Of a stretch of DNA of 64,000 nucleotides, positions 22,801 to 34,499 are shown in pieces. Origin of the DNA: Artocarpus heterophyllus (taxonomy: Eukaryota > Streptophyta > Magnoliopsida > Rosales > Moraceae); NCBI GenBank assembly GCA_025403435.1, contig CM046345.1:13645930-13709929 (forward strand), read 5' to 3'. The position numbers were made by a program, and so were the translations under genes. Each line of letters starts with the position of its first letter. Positions within the stretch are counted from its first letter, which is position 1. The notes under the pieces are model-generated. The model searched no databases and was not told the origin of the DNA. It worked only from the letters and a program-made list of their open reading frames with translations.

Positions 22801-23779
22801 ACTCTATGTAGATGACATTCTGCTAATTGGCAATGACGTTGGGGCATTGTCATCGGTCAAATTATGGTTGACCAAGCAGTTTGACATGAAGGACTTGGGT
22901 GAGGCTAATTTTGTTCTCAATATCCAGATCTTTCGGGATAGGAAGAATAAAATGATAGCTTTGTCACAGGCCAGCTACATAGATAAAATTCTCAGGAGGT
23001 TTGCAATGCAAGATTCCAAGAAAGGTGGGCAACCATCTAGGTATGGAATTACTCTTTCTAAGAAAGACTCTCCAAAGTCTTATGAAGAAAGAGAATACAT
23101 GAAGAAGGTGCCTTATGCTTCGGCAGTGGGTAGTCTCATGTATGCCATGCTTTGCACTCGACCAGATATTAGCTATGCGGTCGGGATAGTGAGTCGATTT
23201 CAGGCGGATCCAGGACCGAACCATTGGGTTGCGGTAAAGCATATTTTCAAGTACCTGAGAAGGACTCGAGGGTATATGCTTGTGTATTCGGGTGAGGATT
23301 TAACTCCTCTAGGATACACTGATTCGGATTTTCAATCCTGCCTGGATTCTAGGAAATCGACTTCAGGGTTTGTGTTTACTCTGGGTGGCGGTGCCATCAG
23401 TTGGAGAAGTGCGAAGCAAGATTGCACTTCGGATTCAACGATGGAGGCCGAGTATGTGGCGGCTAGTGATGCTTCGAAAGAAGCAGTGTGGCTCCGCAAG
23501 TTCCTTGGGGATCTTGAGGTAGTTCCCGGTATGGATAAAGCGGTATCACTGTACTGTGATAACAGTGCGGTGGTAGCTAATGCTAAGGAACCAAGATTTC
23601 ACAAGAAGAGTAAGCATATTGATCGGAAGTATCATGTGATAAAGGACTTCGTTGAGAGCGGGCATGTCACGGTATGCAAGATCGCGTCAGAGGACAATTT
23701 AGCTGATCCATTTACGAAGACACTTTCTGGGAGAGTCTTCGAAAGGCATGTGGAAGCTATGGGGATGCGAAATTTGTAG
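19841..23779 (+). CDS. TE2 gag-pol polyprotein
   Basis: A single frame of 1312 residues from the ATG at 19841. An upstream in-frame ATG at 19769 would add 24 residues of low plausibility; the MSKN start matches TE1. Domains in order are: copia-type gag; a basic Lys-rich stretch; a CCHC knuckle C-x2-C-x4-H-x4-C (20597-20638); protease (motif at 20726); integrase with HHCC and then the DDE triad ([19 protein letters not shown]); reverse transcriptase with YVDD near 22805; and RNase H (YTDSD, MEAEY, YCDNS). The frame has no stop or shift. The protease motif reads Asp-Phe-Gly-Ala instead of Asp-Ser-Gly-Ala, and the conserved Leu-Gly-Ile after the RT core is Leu-Asn-Ile. TE1 keeps the usual residue at both sites. 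It is therefore coding-complete but probably functionally impaired. Confidence 0.95.
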   Translation: MSKNALSSILDKNQLTGENYNDWKRNLDIVLSFEKLKYVLTTPCPPEPTGDSSNEQFQAYDRWKDANDQARCYVMASMNNVLQAQHQDYETAKQILDNLKDMFGGQTITKRQGALRKLLNYRQRPRTSVKEHMMLVMGYLAEAQTNGADIDAETQMTMVFETLSKEFIPFRATFNLSNRRDMTLTELMKQLQEFELLIRESPAGGEANMVAASGSNPNSGNGKKQRAKSGKSSIPIATKSKKKKKKNPKKLKCFFCGKVGHIKKHCKDFLSKGGRCDLLYLETCLVEESSDIWVIDFGATNHVCVFLQGFKETRSLLREDLTLRIGDGSLVSAEAVGDVHLYFDNYRSLILQDCFYVPKFKRNLISVSSLFKDSYVVSFNEKMVIRKNKSFICSGWMHNNLYFIKPKMDLLLNAEINDNDSKRLKTSHSNKTYLWHLRLGHINLNRIQRLVRDGPLSHLKVESIPQCESCLEGKMTKRPYGSKGNRAEGVLELVHSDVCGPMNIRARGGYEYFVTFIDDYSRYGYVYLMHHKSETYDKFREFRAEVEKQLGRPIKALRSDRGGEYLSDEFLGHLLENEILSHLTAPGTPQQNGVAERRNRTLLDMIRSMMSYSSLPLSFWGYALQTACYLLNNVPSKSVPKTPHELWTRRKTSLNHIRIWGCPAHVLFKDPNKLEARSEVCVFVGYPKGTKGGYFYNPKENKVVVSTNATFLEESYMNDFKPQSKVVLEELRGDPFTPEVPNETIPIGVEKPNKPEQQPQGLRRSGRIGRQPERYMFNGEVFLAEPDEHDRDPYTYAEAMEDVDSRLWTEAMNIEMKSMETNRVWELVDLPKGVKPIGSKWIYKRKRGVDGKVETFKARLVAKGYMQKEGIDYEETFSPVAILKSIRILLSIAAALDYEIWQMDVKTAFLNGYLDESIYMEQPDGFKVAGQEGKVCKLLKSIYGLKQASRSWNIRFDQVIKTYGFSQNVDEPCVYKHIKNGKVVFLLLYVDDILLIGNDVGALSSVKLWLTKQFDMKDLGEANFVLNIQIFRDRKNKMIALSQASYIDKILRRFAMQDSKKGGQPSRYGITLSKKDSPKSYEEREYMKKVPYASAVGSLMYAMLCTRPDISYAVGIVSRFQADPGPNHWVAVKHIFKYLRRTRGYMLVYSGEDLTPLGYTDSDFQSCLDSRKSTSGFVFTLGGGAISWRSAKQDCTSDSTMEAEYVAASDASKEAVWLRKFLGDLEVVPGMDKAVSLYCDNSAVVANAKEPRFHKKSKHIDRKYHVIKDFVESGHVTVCKIASEDNLADPFTKTLSGRVFERHVEAMGMRNL

Positions 23780-23797
23780 TATTTACTCACTTAGTGC

Positions 23798-23808
23798 AAG
23801 TGGGAGAT
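23798..23808 (+). other. TE2 polypurine tract
   Basis: aagtgggagat lies directly before the 3' LTR start at 23809. Confidence 0.8.
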
Positions 23809-25840
23809 TGTTAGACATGTATGCTCTAAGGAGTAAAAATGTAATACGTTTTTGGAGACATTTTTATCAATAAAGAATTTATTCATTTATATATACCAAA
23901 TATTGTCCTCTTTACGTTTATATTTGTTGAATGTATGATAAGCAAACAGTAGTCTGAGACTGTCAGTCTAAACCTTAAGAGTTGGGCATATGATAGGATG
24001 ATTATGCGGTAGACACGACTCTTAAGGTGATGGTCTAAAATATATGATCCGCAATCGAGGGAATAAAGTTGGGCGCTTTATTCATGTAAAGATTGTTATG
24101 TTGTCTATATCCCTTTTGGGAGATGGTTTGTCTTGGCCATCGGAGTTGGACTCCGTGAATAGAAACATTGGCGCGTTGTCATAGGTGACGATGTGTTGGA
24201 TCGGGACATAAAGTGAATTGATTTGGATTAATAATTCTGTCTTGGCAAATCGATTCACTTTAGACAATCATTGTATTGTATCTTAATCCTGAGATGAATA
24301 ATGGGCCCGTTGTCTCGACTTGTGTCTTTTGATGTACCAATGGGTGACTCCCACATCTCTATAGTGGCATGCATGCCGGTACGTTGGAGGCATGACTCTT
24401 GGTAGCGTAGACTTGTTATTCATAGATATGGAATCCATAGCTCCTCTTTAGGAGTAATGATATCCTCTTATATGCGTTGTCCTGTAATTGGAAAACTGGA
24501 GCGCTCAACCATTTGGATACATAGGTGTAACCGAATGGTATACTATCTTTGGATGGTAAGTTTTCTAATGGTGAGACAATGGAACGTAAGATAAAAATAA
24601 TCGGGAAGGTAAGACAGAACTTGTCCTTAAGCCAATTATGGATGATCATATGGGGATGCGATACACTATGATATGTCATGGAGACTTAGCTACACGAGCT
24701 TCGTAATTCTATAAAGTTCGAGAGTGCAGCTCCAAGCTTTTAGTGGAGTAGCGTTAGAGTTGATAATTGTGAAATGTATATCTAGGATATTGGGTTTCAT
24801 AATTATCATGAGCTTGAACTTTATAGGTCCATTTTGGTCCCCTTTGCTAGCTCACAAAATCCTGTAACGACACGGCGTGCTTTTCCAATAATTGGTGACT
24901 TATGTCGGATTTATCAGATTGGTTTAAAATTTATAAGAATCAAATAATTCATGTCTGTTTATCGGTTGAATTAATTATGTAAGAAATTAGTTCAAGATGA
25001 ACTTGTTGAATTATGGCGTTCGGATAATTCTTGTCTGTTTATCGGTTGTTTTAATTTTGGACAATTAGAACAAGATAAACTTGTAGAATTATTGTGAATT
25101 GATTTATTTTCTAAGAGATTATCTTGATAAAGTTTGTTTTGATCAGATATCTTTTCTATTGGGCTATTTGAATCAAAACTGAGACTTTATCCTTTAGAAT
25201 CTCGGGTGGAAAATAAAAGATTCACGGAGATTTTTTCTCGGCAGTTCGGCCTGCCTATCAGAAAGTTCGGCCTGCCGAACTAGCCAGTTCGGCCTGCCTA
25301 TCACACAGTTTGGCATGCCGACCGCGACAGTTAAGATTACGCGTTTTTCACACGTATCTTATCAGATATTGATCCGAACTTGATTCTGTTTCGATTTTTG
25401 AGACGTAATCTAATATGGACTGACCCCAAGGACCAATAGGTATAAAAAGGGAGTGAGTCTAATGATTTACGAAGATCAATTTGAGAGATTAAGAGTGATA
25501 CTCTTCTAGTGAGCATCTGAAAACTCCCTGAGAGCTTTTGTTCACAAATCACGAACACTAGCTTTGGGTTCTCTCTATTGGTTGGAAGGAGAGTCACCGG
25601 TGGAAGAGCTGTACGTGTGAGCCCACACTCACTCCGGTTGTGGATAGAGAATAGCAAAGAAGACCAGTTGGTTGAGGCTCTTCTGGAACGTTACTTCTCT
25701 ACACAGGTCGCGGAGGTTCTTCGACACACTGAGGTTAGTAAGATCTGTTTAATTTATACATATAACATGTCAAACTTGTGTTTTAGAAAATACTCTGATG
25801 AAAAATTTTTAAAATTCCGCTGCGCACTTTGTTTCCAACA
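23809..25840 (+). repeat. TE2 3' LTR
   Basis: This is a 2032-bp copy of the 5' LTR with one single-base deletion (near 24271) and about 22 substitutions, ending CCAACA before the ttcca target duplication. The pattern is expected for a full element with independent post-insertion decay of its two LTRs. Confidence 0.95.
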
Positions 25841-25845
25841 TTCCA

Positions 25846-26350
25846 ACGCTCAACACTTCTTCTATATACCATTGAATCCTCCCCCCAATCTTAATTTCTT
25901 GTAGTCCGCACACGCCAACACCAGCGCCACCTGATCCAATTCCACTTGGGTTTTCCTCATGTAATGAAACAAAGAGAAATCCTGCCTACTCCTCCCATGT
26001 TGAACACTCCCCGCAACCATAGTCGTCCATGACACAACATTCCTCTCTAGCATCTCAACAAAAATTCCCCTCGTGCTGTCAATGTTGTCGCACATGATAA
26101 TTTGGTGAGTATTTGGGCGTGAATCTCGATGAGTTTTTTGATGGTGTTGCAACTCTGTAATTGATCAACGAGGTTTTGGTGATGTGGTAGAGGAGCAATA
26201 AGTTTTGGTGGTTTGGTAGGAATTCCGATTTCAATGAATGTTTGAGGGAGAGATTTTGCCTTTTTCTTTGCTTTTTTATTTTTTTTGGTCTTTATTAATA
26301 AGGCAATGGGCAGAAAACAACCGCAAAGAGAAGTCAAGTCTGCTAACAAC
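25846..26350 (-). pseudogene. PPR-gene fragment, 5' part (unit 1)
   Basis: Read on minus, an N-terminal piece (block LVDQLQSCNTIKKLIEIHAQ) is followed by a jump to a PPR repeat (block GIFVEMLERNVVSWTTMVAG, then SLFHYMRKTQVELDQVAL). That phrasing is typical of plant organelle RNA-binding PLS-class pentatricopeptide proteins. The two parts lie in different frames near 26050-26150, and most expected repeats are missing, so the fragment was already defective. TE2 then separated it from its 3' part at 15958-16141. Confidence 0.7.
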
Positions 26351-28989
26351 GAGATTCTCAAGTGTTTGACTTATGGAAGGCACTCAACTATGGTCAACTT
26401 TTCAACAAGGTTTAATTATAAAATTCTTTAAATTTTAGCTTTTACAACACTTTGGGTTTGTTTAGTAATGTTTTTAAAATTTATGAAATTAGTTTTGTTT
26501 TGAAAAGTGTGAATTTTTTGGGAATTATGTTGTGAGTTTTTTTGAAATTTTTGCCTCAAAAAGCAGACAAAAACTTTTCCAAAAATTCTCAAAACAATAC
26601 CATCTGAATTTCAAAACGTAACATTTATTTCCCTAAAAATGAACTGTAAATAAAAATGGTCCTTTTGTTAAACTTTTAGTGGAAAATTGACAAATGGTGA
26701 TAAAATATGATATATTTTGGTAATTCTTATTATAAAAGTAGCCAAAAAATTAAAACTGTAACAAAAATAGTCTTCATTGATGATTCAAAAAAAATTTAAT
26801 TAAAACTATTGTGCAATTAGAATCCTTCTTTTTTGGATATACAAAAAAATTTTTTTGAAATTTTATTTTTTTACACTCAAAAAATATTTTGAAAATTTAG
26901 AAGTTATATATACTAGTGAAATAAAAAAGAACATAAAAGAAGCTATATATATTAGTGAAATATAAAAGCTATGGGTCCCACTTCTAGCTGTCTAAAAGAT
27001 TGTTCGTTCCTATGTGACGTAGCTCACCAAGTATCCCATGCATCCTGCACCTCGTCAAATGCCGGTCTGTCACGTCAATGCAGCTGCTCAACTCAAAGCC
27101 CAATGTGAAACATACCCGAGATGTGCTTTGATAGGCTTAAGATGCTTTGTCTAATCGCCTCCCCATTTTTTAGCATGTCCTCTGGTAGGATTCTCGAGAG
27201 GATAGGGTGTTGTAGCACCATTATTGGCTGACCAATTATTTTAGAATTATTTTATTTTTGGCTGTTCAAATCATTTTAGTGCTGATCAATTTCAGTACTT
27301 AATTAATTAAATACAAATCCTCCTTTGAACGACATGTTCTCATCACTTTTAATACTTGCTGTGATTTGTGCACTTGAGAAGATTAACATCATTTATTGTG
27401 ACTTTTTAATTTTTTTGGTTTGTGTTAAAACTTGAGAATGGCAGAGTTATTGATTAAATTTGTTTAAAATGGCTAAATTCTAGAGTTAAACTGCAAATGA
27501 TGATCCGATGGCTTTGATGATGAGTGGGAAAGCTGCGAAAGACGTGTGCAGATTTTCAAGTTTTTGGCCATTTCAAATTTTGAAATTTGATTTCTTTTTG
27601 CGGTCCCCAATTATTTTTCTAATTACCATAAGTGTCACCTTTCACCTATTCTAATCATACAAATAAAGAAAAATAAATTAATTAAAAGGAAAATAAACTA
27701 AAAATAAAAATTGCGAAAACTAAGCTAATAAACTACAAAAATAAAATAAAATAAACCTAATAAACTCAAAAACTAAATAAAAAATGAAACTAAAACTAAC
27801 TAAAAATCTGAAGAACTAACCAAATTTTATAAATGAAAAAGTGCAAAAGTACTCTATTTTTTAGAGTTATCAATAACACAAATTAAAGTAAAAAATATGA
27901 CTAAATAACATAAGAAAACTTAAATAATAAACTTGAACTAAAACTTTCTAGTGGTGTTGATAAACCTCTTCTCCTACTAATATCCTTAATAAATATCATG
28001 GTGAGTTTGGCCGATGGCAGAGAGAGATAACATGACAGTGACGGCATAGCGAGTAGGCCGATGGCTTGGTTGTTGGATGGGGGGAGGCTAGGGTTCTATT
28101 CCATGAGTTTGTCTTTGTTGTATATATTGTCACTTCTTTAATTTGATTAGGAGAAGTGTAATTATAGAGTGTAAAGAGGTGCATCTTATATAGGTAGAAT
28201 TTTTTATAATTACCAAAAGAAAAAAATAAAAAATAGTAAAAATTCCTATATAAAAATTTTTTTGAAATAAAAATTATTAATGTGGTGGATTTGTAGGCAG
28301 TTTGGCTGGCCGTTTGGGTGGATGAGTTGAAGTTCAAACTACTAATCAAACCACCCAAAATATTTGTATAGAAAACCACCCAATCTTTCTAAACTTATGA
28401 CCAAAACCATTGGTTTGGTTTGGTTCGGATTAGATGGTTTTGGCATATTAGCGAATTTTTTTAACATCCCTAGTTGCGACTAAAACTTGCGACTAGTCAT
28501 AGGATAATTTTATTATAAGACACAAATTGTCACTCAATGTCAAGTTTTTTGAAGTGAATTCTAGACGAGCAAAAAGGTAATAAGAGCAGGCTTAAAAGTA
28601 GTACCAAAATGCGCGTTTCTTAAAGGGAAATTCTCATAAATATCACTTTTCAAAATTTACTTGTATAAATACCACACATGTTCATTTGTTACATAATTTA
28701 ACATGTATTATGAATAATATTATGACATAAACTTTTCTAAATGTGGCATAAATGAACATAACTTTTCAAGCATGGCATAACATGTAATTTTCTCTTTCTT
28801 TGTTAAATATGCAGTCAGGCCTTAAAATATCCCAAACAAGAAAAAAGAAGCCCATAACATATATATTTTGATCGACTATTGATGCAAAGAAATCATTTTA
28901 TCATAGCTCTACTTTTTTCATCTTAAATTAGAACTATTTATTTTATTACATTAATATGAACTGTCATGACACATTTAATCACAACATCT
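26351..28989. other. AT-rich spacer across the unit 1/unit 2 boundary, no gene seen
   Basis: Collinear with 32900-34495 for its first part and with 481-1705 after 27756. There are long A and T runs and no conserved frame. The frame at 27996-28379 has no counterpart of equal length in unit 1 and is not supported. Confidence 0.6.
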
Positions 28990-29632
28990 TTAAATATTTG
29001 GAGGTATGCTCTTAAGAGTAGTTGAATTACAACGAGCATCTTTATTGTCACCTCCAACACATGATGATAACCCATAAGGATAATGCAAACAAGTGCAATG
29101 TCCATTTGCACACATAGGTATAAGCGGATCTGAACAATTGGGTCGTTCATGCTTACATTCAGCGTCATTAGAACAAGCTTCAACTCCTCCCATTAATGAG
29201 AGTTCCACACCTGCATGCAAGCAAAAGCCAATATTTAGTACCAATATCAGATTATTTCATACTATTTTCTTCATACACAATACATTGTAAGTTATTTGCC
29301 TGATTTTAACTTAAGATCTCTCCCTAAAACCCTTACACCCTTTGCATGTGAATACTTCGTAATCGATACACAATATTATTATGGACAATAACATTATTCT
29401 AACCATCGCTTTGTTCATTGTTATTAAACAAAACGCTAACAATTTATGCTTACGTGCCTGTTAAATGTTTTAGGAATTTGCTTTGTTTGCAAAACAAGAT
29501 AAAAAGAATGGGAACTAATGGAAAGAAGTACTTATATTTTTATGTGAATGTGTAAGAGATGGAGAGATAATAACAAGCAATGAAGACTACTAAGACAACC
29601 AAAGAAGCAATGTTGAAAGAAAGTGTCTTCAT
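28990..29632 (-). CDS. Secreted eight-cysteine peptide, copy 2
   Basis: The paralogue of 1706-2342 with the same two-exon layout: exon 1 29632-29575 (signal peptide), donor GTTATT, intron, acceptor TGCATGCAG, exon 2 29210-28990, 92 residues. The cysteine pattern is C-x5-C-x6-C-x7-C-x4-C-x1-C-x9-C-x9-C, one residue longer than copy 1 between cysteines 2 and 3. The last 34 or so codons are identical to copy 1. The middle of the mature peptide has about eleven amino-acid-changing codons, four silent codons and two single-codon insertions. The TATA-like block of copy 1 (ctataaat on minus) reads ctgtaaat here, so expression may differ. Function unknown; a secreted defence or signalling peptide is likely from the layout. 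Confidence 0.72.
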
Positions 29633-31098
29633 ATTGTTATTTCTAAATGTGTGTTGTTGGCTCTCTAGAGATGTGATCGTTGTGTAGGATTGCATAAGAG
29701 GGTTATTTTACTGAATATCAATTTACAGGAAATTAGAGGACACATAGCATTTATTATGTTTCCATATAGAGTAGATATGGTAGGCAACACGCAAGGCAAT
29801 CTTTGCTAATAATATCCAAAACTGCTATAATTGGAGAGGTTAAAATTAATTAGTAAAAAATTATTTAAAATATGAAAACATATCACATTCCAAGATAGAA
29901 AAAGCATTGGACATCTTGCATTGGATAGAAAAAAATCGATGTAATAATTAATGTTATAAGTTTCCATATTGACATTTAGATATTTTAAATATTTTCATAT
30001 CTAAAATGGATTAACTTACCAAATATGGCACTCCAATTGTTAGAGTTTTAGATATTATCAAAGGATATTATTTGAGAAAGATTATTAGCTTGCCAATTAT
30101 ACAAAAATTATAATTGGAGGAAACACGCAAGGCAATCTTTGCTAATAATATCCAAAATCGCTATAATTCTAGAGGTTGAAATTAATTAGTAATAAATTAT
30201 TTAAAATGTGAAAACATATCACATTCCAAGATAGAAAAAGCATTGGACATCTTGCATTGGATAGAAAAAAATCGATGTAATAATTAATGTTATAAGTTTC
30301 CATATTGACATTTAGATATTTTAAATATTTCCATATCTAAAATTGATTAACTTACCAAATATGGCACTCCAATTGTTAGAGTTTTAGATATTATCAAGGG
30401 ATTGTTTGACAAAGATTATTAGCTTGCCAATTATACAAAAATTATATTTCTTGTATATTTGCATATTTGAAATTGAATAATTAACGTACCAAGTATAACA
30501 CTCCAATTATAAGAGTTTAAGATCATCAAGGGATATTATTTGACAAAGATTATTAACTTACCAATTATACAAAGATTGTATATATTTTTATATTTTTTCA
30601 TATTTGAAATTGATAACCTTACCAATTATGAAAATCCAATTTAAGAGTTTAAGATATTATCAAGGGATATTATTTGACAATGATTATTATCTTACCAATT
30701 ATACAAAGATTATTTTTCTTATTCAATTTCAAATATGAAAATATTTTAGATATCTAAATGCCAATATGGAAATCTCCACGTACGTCCAGTTTTGGCTAAA
30801 CATCAATTTCATTGTTGTTCTTCTATCCAATGTTTTTCTATCTTGGGACGTGATTTTTCTTTTTTGCATATTTTAAATTATTTAACTTAAATAATATTAA
30901 CCTCTCCAATTATAGCAGTTTTCGATATTGTTGACAAAGATTGCCTTGTGTGTTTCCTACCCCATCTATAGAAACCTAATAAAATACTATGTGCCCTTTT
31001 CCCTATAAATTGATGTGCAGTAAAATAGCTTTCCTGTGCAGTCCTCTAGTGCAATCACATTTCTAGTGAGCTAACAACACACCTTTAGAAATAAAAAT
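29633..31098. promoter_or_regulatory. Palindromic head-to-head promoter region, unit 2 copy
   Basis: The counterpart of 2343-3811, with the same inverted arms and the same internal 336-bp tandem duplication. The plus-facing arm keeps ccctataaattgat (about 31003-31016). The minus-facing arm has lost the TATA core by a T to C change near 29727. Confidence 0.65.
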
Positions 31099-31170
31099 AT
31101 GAAGGGATTTTCTTTCAACATAGCTTATTTGGTTGTTGACGAGGAATCTCGTGCACATAAGTATGTGTAA
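31099..31170 (+). pseudogene. Relic signal-peptide exon, unit 2 copy
   Basis: Identical in structure to 3812-3883: thirteen codons of signal-peptide similarity, then read-through into unrelated sequence and a stop at codon 24. The shared break shows the truncation predates the tandem duplication. Confidence 0.65.
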
Positions 31171-32232
31171 TTGTATTAAGTAATATAGAAGATGAGTAGA
31201 GTATGTTCCTATAAAGGTTGATTTTTATTCTTTATTATTAGTTTTCTTTGAATAATAACAAATCTAAATATCACATGTTTTTTTTTATTTTTCCCCTTTT
31301 TTATTGATTAACAAGAATTAAAAACGTCATAAACAAATAAATATACACAATGCAAAATGGGGTTTTGTTGTTTAACTAAATTAATGCAAAATGACAATTA
31401 TAAATGCATAAAAAAAGAAACAAAAATCACTAATAATTAATAAAATTACTTAAATTTAAAATAATGAAATTAAATAAAATGCTCAATTCAAAGATTTAAA
31501 TCAAAAATTATAAAACCGGTTAGGGGTTTATTCTTCACCCTTGGACAACAATTATACAACGATTAAAGAATTATTTTTATATTTCTGTTGAAATTATTAA
31601 CCGTGGATAGCAACAAGCTCTGCTATCTGGATCTTTCCTGAATTTGTAGTAAGGAAAAACACGCTCTTTGCCAAGTCTTTTTGCATTAAATAGCCTAGAA
31701 TAAGCTCTTTAGATTCAATCTAATAGTAGCACTAAGTTGATAAAGATAGGTTGATCTAAGCAACAAACATATAACCTCAGTTCATTCAACTTAGGTTATG
31801 TTTCACATCACAATCAACCCAAAGTATCTCGCAATCATAGATCATAATTTGCTACTAATGCTTAAAAATACAAGACAATTATCGATCAAAAGTTTAAATC
31901 TAGCATGTGAAAATTTCCTAGTTTTATTTAGTTGGCAACCCCAAAAAACACAAGAAAAGAACCATAAACATTAATTATAATGAAACATAAACAAGTTCAA
32001 CTGGAAATTTAGAGAATAATTCATACAAACAACTCCATAATCATGTTTGCTTTGAAATCACTTACATAAAAATAAATTTCGCTAGATATAATTGAAACGA
32101 ACAATAAAAAATCAAAAATAACAACATTTGTAACTTAAAAGATTAGCGGGATTTGAGGAATGGTGATGAAACTTCAAGAATCTCCTTGTAGAAAGCTCCT
32201 CGAAACCCTCATCCTTTCCTCTTTTTTTCTCT
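31171..32232. other. Unit 2 spacer, no gene seen
   Basis: AT-rich sequence collinear with 3884-4620 and 15637-15957. No frame or RNA gene was recognised. It includes the empty target site of TE1. Confidence 0.6.
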
Positions 32233-32900
32233 TTAAATTTCCCTCAAAATTTGAGTGTTTATTGAAGAATTGAATGAGGAATTGATAGTTGCCCATGAAA
32301 TAGTACTTCTCTTCAGCATATTCTTAAACACTTTACACGCTTCATCAATGGCACTACAACTAGCATACATATGAATAAGTGCGTTGTTCAAAGACACCAA
32401 CAACGACTCACTTCCAATGCTCAATACTTCTTCTATATACCATTGAATCCACCTCCCCAATCTCAATTTCTCGTAGTCTGCACACGCCAACACCAGCGCC
32501 ACCTGATCCGATTCCACTTGGGTTTTCCTCATGTAATGAAACAAAGAGAAAGCCTGCCTACTCCTCCCATGTTGAACACTCCCCACAACCAAAGTCGTCC
32601 TTGACACAACATTCCTCTCTAGCATCTCAACGAAAATTCCCCTCATGCTGTCAACGTTGTCGCACCTGATAATTTGGTGAGTATTTGGGCATGAATCTCG
32701 ATGAGTTTTTTGATGGTGTTGCAACTCTGTAATTGATCAACGAGGTTTTGGTGATGTGGTTGAGGAGCAATAAGTTTTGGTGGTTTGGTAGGAATGCCGA
32801 TTTCAATGAATGTTTGAGGGAGATATTTTGACTTTTTCTTTGCTTTTTTTTTTTTTGGTCTCTATTAATAAGGCAATGGGCAGAAAACAACCGCAAAGAG
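32233..32900 (-). pseudogene. PPR-gene fragment (unit 2)
   Basis: The uninterrupted counterpart of the split fragment in unit 1. A 163-codon frame (32724-32233) contains one complete PPR-like motif (GIFVEMLERNVVSRTTLVVG), linker blocks and a second repeat (NALIHMYASCSAIDEACKVF), then stops. Upstream, sequence encoding the LVDQLQSCNTIKKLIEIHAQ block is in another frame and separated by a stop. A functional protein of this family would have ten or more repeats, so this is an internally deleted remnant, not a gene. Confidence 0.7.
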
Positions 32901-34495
32901 AAGTCAAGTCGGCTAACGCCAAGATTCTCAAGTGTTTGACTTATGAAAAGCACTCAACTATGGTCAACCTTTCAACAAGGTTTAATTATAAAATTCTTTA
33001 AATTATAGCTTTTATAACACTTTGGGTTTGTTTAGTAGTTTTTTAAAATAGGTGAAATTAGTTTTGTTTTAAAAATAAAATTTTTTTTGGAATTATGTTG
33101 AGAGTTTTTTTGAAATTTTTGCCTCAAAAAGCTGACAAAAACTTTTCCAAAAATTCTCAAAACAATACCATCTAAATTTCAAAATGTAACATTTACTTCC
33201 CTAAAAATGAACTGTAAATAAAATTGGTCCTTTTGTTTAACTTTTAATGGAAAATTGACAAATGGTGATAAAATATGATATATTTTGGTAATTCTCATTA
33301 TAAAAGTAGCCAAAAAAATTAAACCTATAACAAAAATAGGCTTCATTGATGATTAAAAACAAAAAAAAATTAATTAAAACATTGTGCAATTAGAATCCTT
33401 CTTTTTTGGATATACCAAAATTGTTTTTGAAATTTTATTTTTTTACACTCAAAAAATATTTTGAAATTTTAGAATTTATATATACTAGTGAAATAAAAAA
33501 GAATATAAAAGAAGCTATATATATTAGTGAAATATAAAAAGCTATGGGTCCCGCTTCTAGCTATCTTAAAGATTGTTCGTTCCTATTCTACGTAGGTCAC
33601 CAAGTTTCCCATGCATCCTGCACCTCGTCAAATGTTGTTCTGTCACATCAATACAGCTGCTCAACTCAAAGCCCAATGTGAAACATACCCGACATGTGCT
33701 CTGATAGGCGTAAGATGCTTTGTCTAATTGCCTCCCCTTTTTTTAGCATGTCCTTTGGTAGAATTCTCGAGAGGATAGGGCGTTGTAGCACCATTATTGG
33801 TTGAGAAGTTATTTTAGAATTATTTATTTTTGGCTGTTCAAATAATTTTAGTGCTGATCAATTTCAGTACTTAATTAATTAAATACAAATCCTCCTTTGA
33901 ACGACACGTTCTCATCACTTTTATTACTTGTTGTGATTTGTGCACTTGAGAAGATTAACATCATTTATTGTGACTTTTTATTGTTTTTGGTTTGTGTTAA
34001 AACTTAAGAATGGCTGAGTTATTGATTAAATTTGTTTAGAATGGCTAAATTCTAGAGTTAAATTGCAGATGATGATCCGATGGCTTTGACGATGAGTGGG
34101 AAAGCTACGAAAGACATGTGCGGATTTTCAAGTTTTTGGCCATTTCAAATTTTGAAACTTGATTTCTTTTTGCAGCCCGCAATTATTTTTCTAATTACCA
34201 TAAGTGTCACCTTTCACCTATTCTAATCATACAAATAAAGAAAAATAAATAAATTAAAAGGAAAATAAACTAAAAATAAAAATAGCAAAAACTAAACTAA
34301 ATAAACTACAAAAATAAAATAAAATAAACCTAATAAACTCAAAAACTAAATAAAAAATGAAACTAAAACTAACTAAAAATCTGAAGAACTAACCAAATTT
34401 TATAAATGAGAAAGTGTAAAAGAACTTTATTTTTTAGAGTTATCAATAACACAAATTAAAGTAAAAAATACGACTACATAACATAAGAAAACCCA
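32901..34495. other. Spacer of unit 2 and start of a third unit
   Basis: Collinear with 26351-27755, then (from 34329) with the first about 165 bp of a unit. The repeat stops abruptly after agaaaaccca at 34495, where copia sequence begins. No gene is seen. Confidence 0.65.
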
Positions 34496-34499
34496 AGCG

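Larger units (their letters stand above)
16142..25840 (+). mobile_element. TE2: complete Ty1/copia retrotransposon
   Basis: The element is 9699 bp with perfect 5-bp target duplications ttcca (16137-16141 and 25841-25845) and canonical TG...CA ends. It has two LTRs of 2033 and 2032 bp, a Met-tRNA PBS, a 1.67-kb leader, a single gag-pol frame and a polypurine tract abutting the 3' LTR. By eye the LTRs differ at about 22 substitutions and one 1-bp indel, roughly 1.1 percent, which indicates a young insertion. It interrupts the PPR fragment of unit 1; the empty site is seen in unit 2 at about 32413. Long LTRs and a long structured leader are notable for a copia element. The lineage is not assigned. 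Confidence 0.96.
481..27755. repeat. Tandem unit 1 (interrupted by TE1 and TE2)
   Basis: Both ends are marked by the sequence cctaataaactcaaaaact, found at 481, 27756 and 34329. Subtracting the two retrotransposon insertions (4621-15631 and 16142-25840, each with one target duplication) leaves about 6.56 kb. This is collinear with unit 2 at 27756-34328. Order in the unit: AT-rich spacer, peptide gene on minus, inverted-repeat promoter, broken exon on plus, spacer, PPR fragment on minus, AT-rich spacer. Both insertions are absent from unit 2, so they occurred after the duplication. Confidence 0.9.
27756..34328. repeat. Tandem unit 2 (uninterrupted, 6573 bp)
   Basis: The full-length unit bounded by cctaataaactcaaaaact at both ends. 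It supplies the empty-site sequence for both insertions in unit 1 (gtgaaaatttcctag at about 31908 and cacttccaatgctc at about 32410). Confidence 0.92.
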
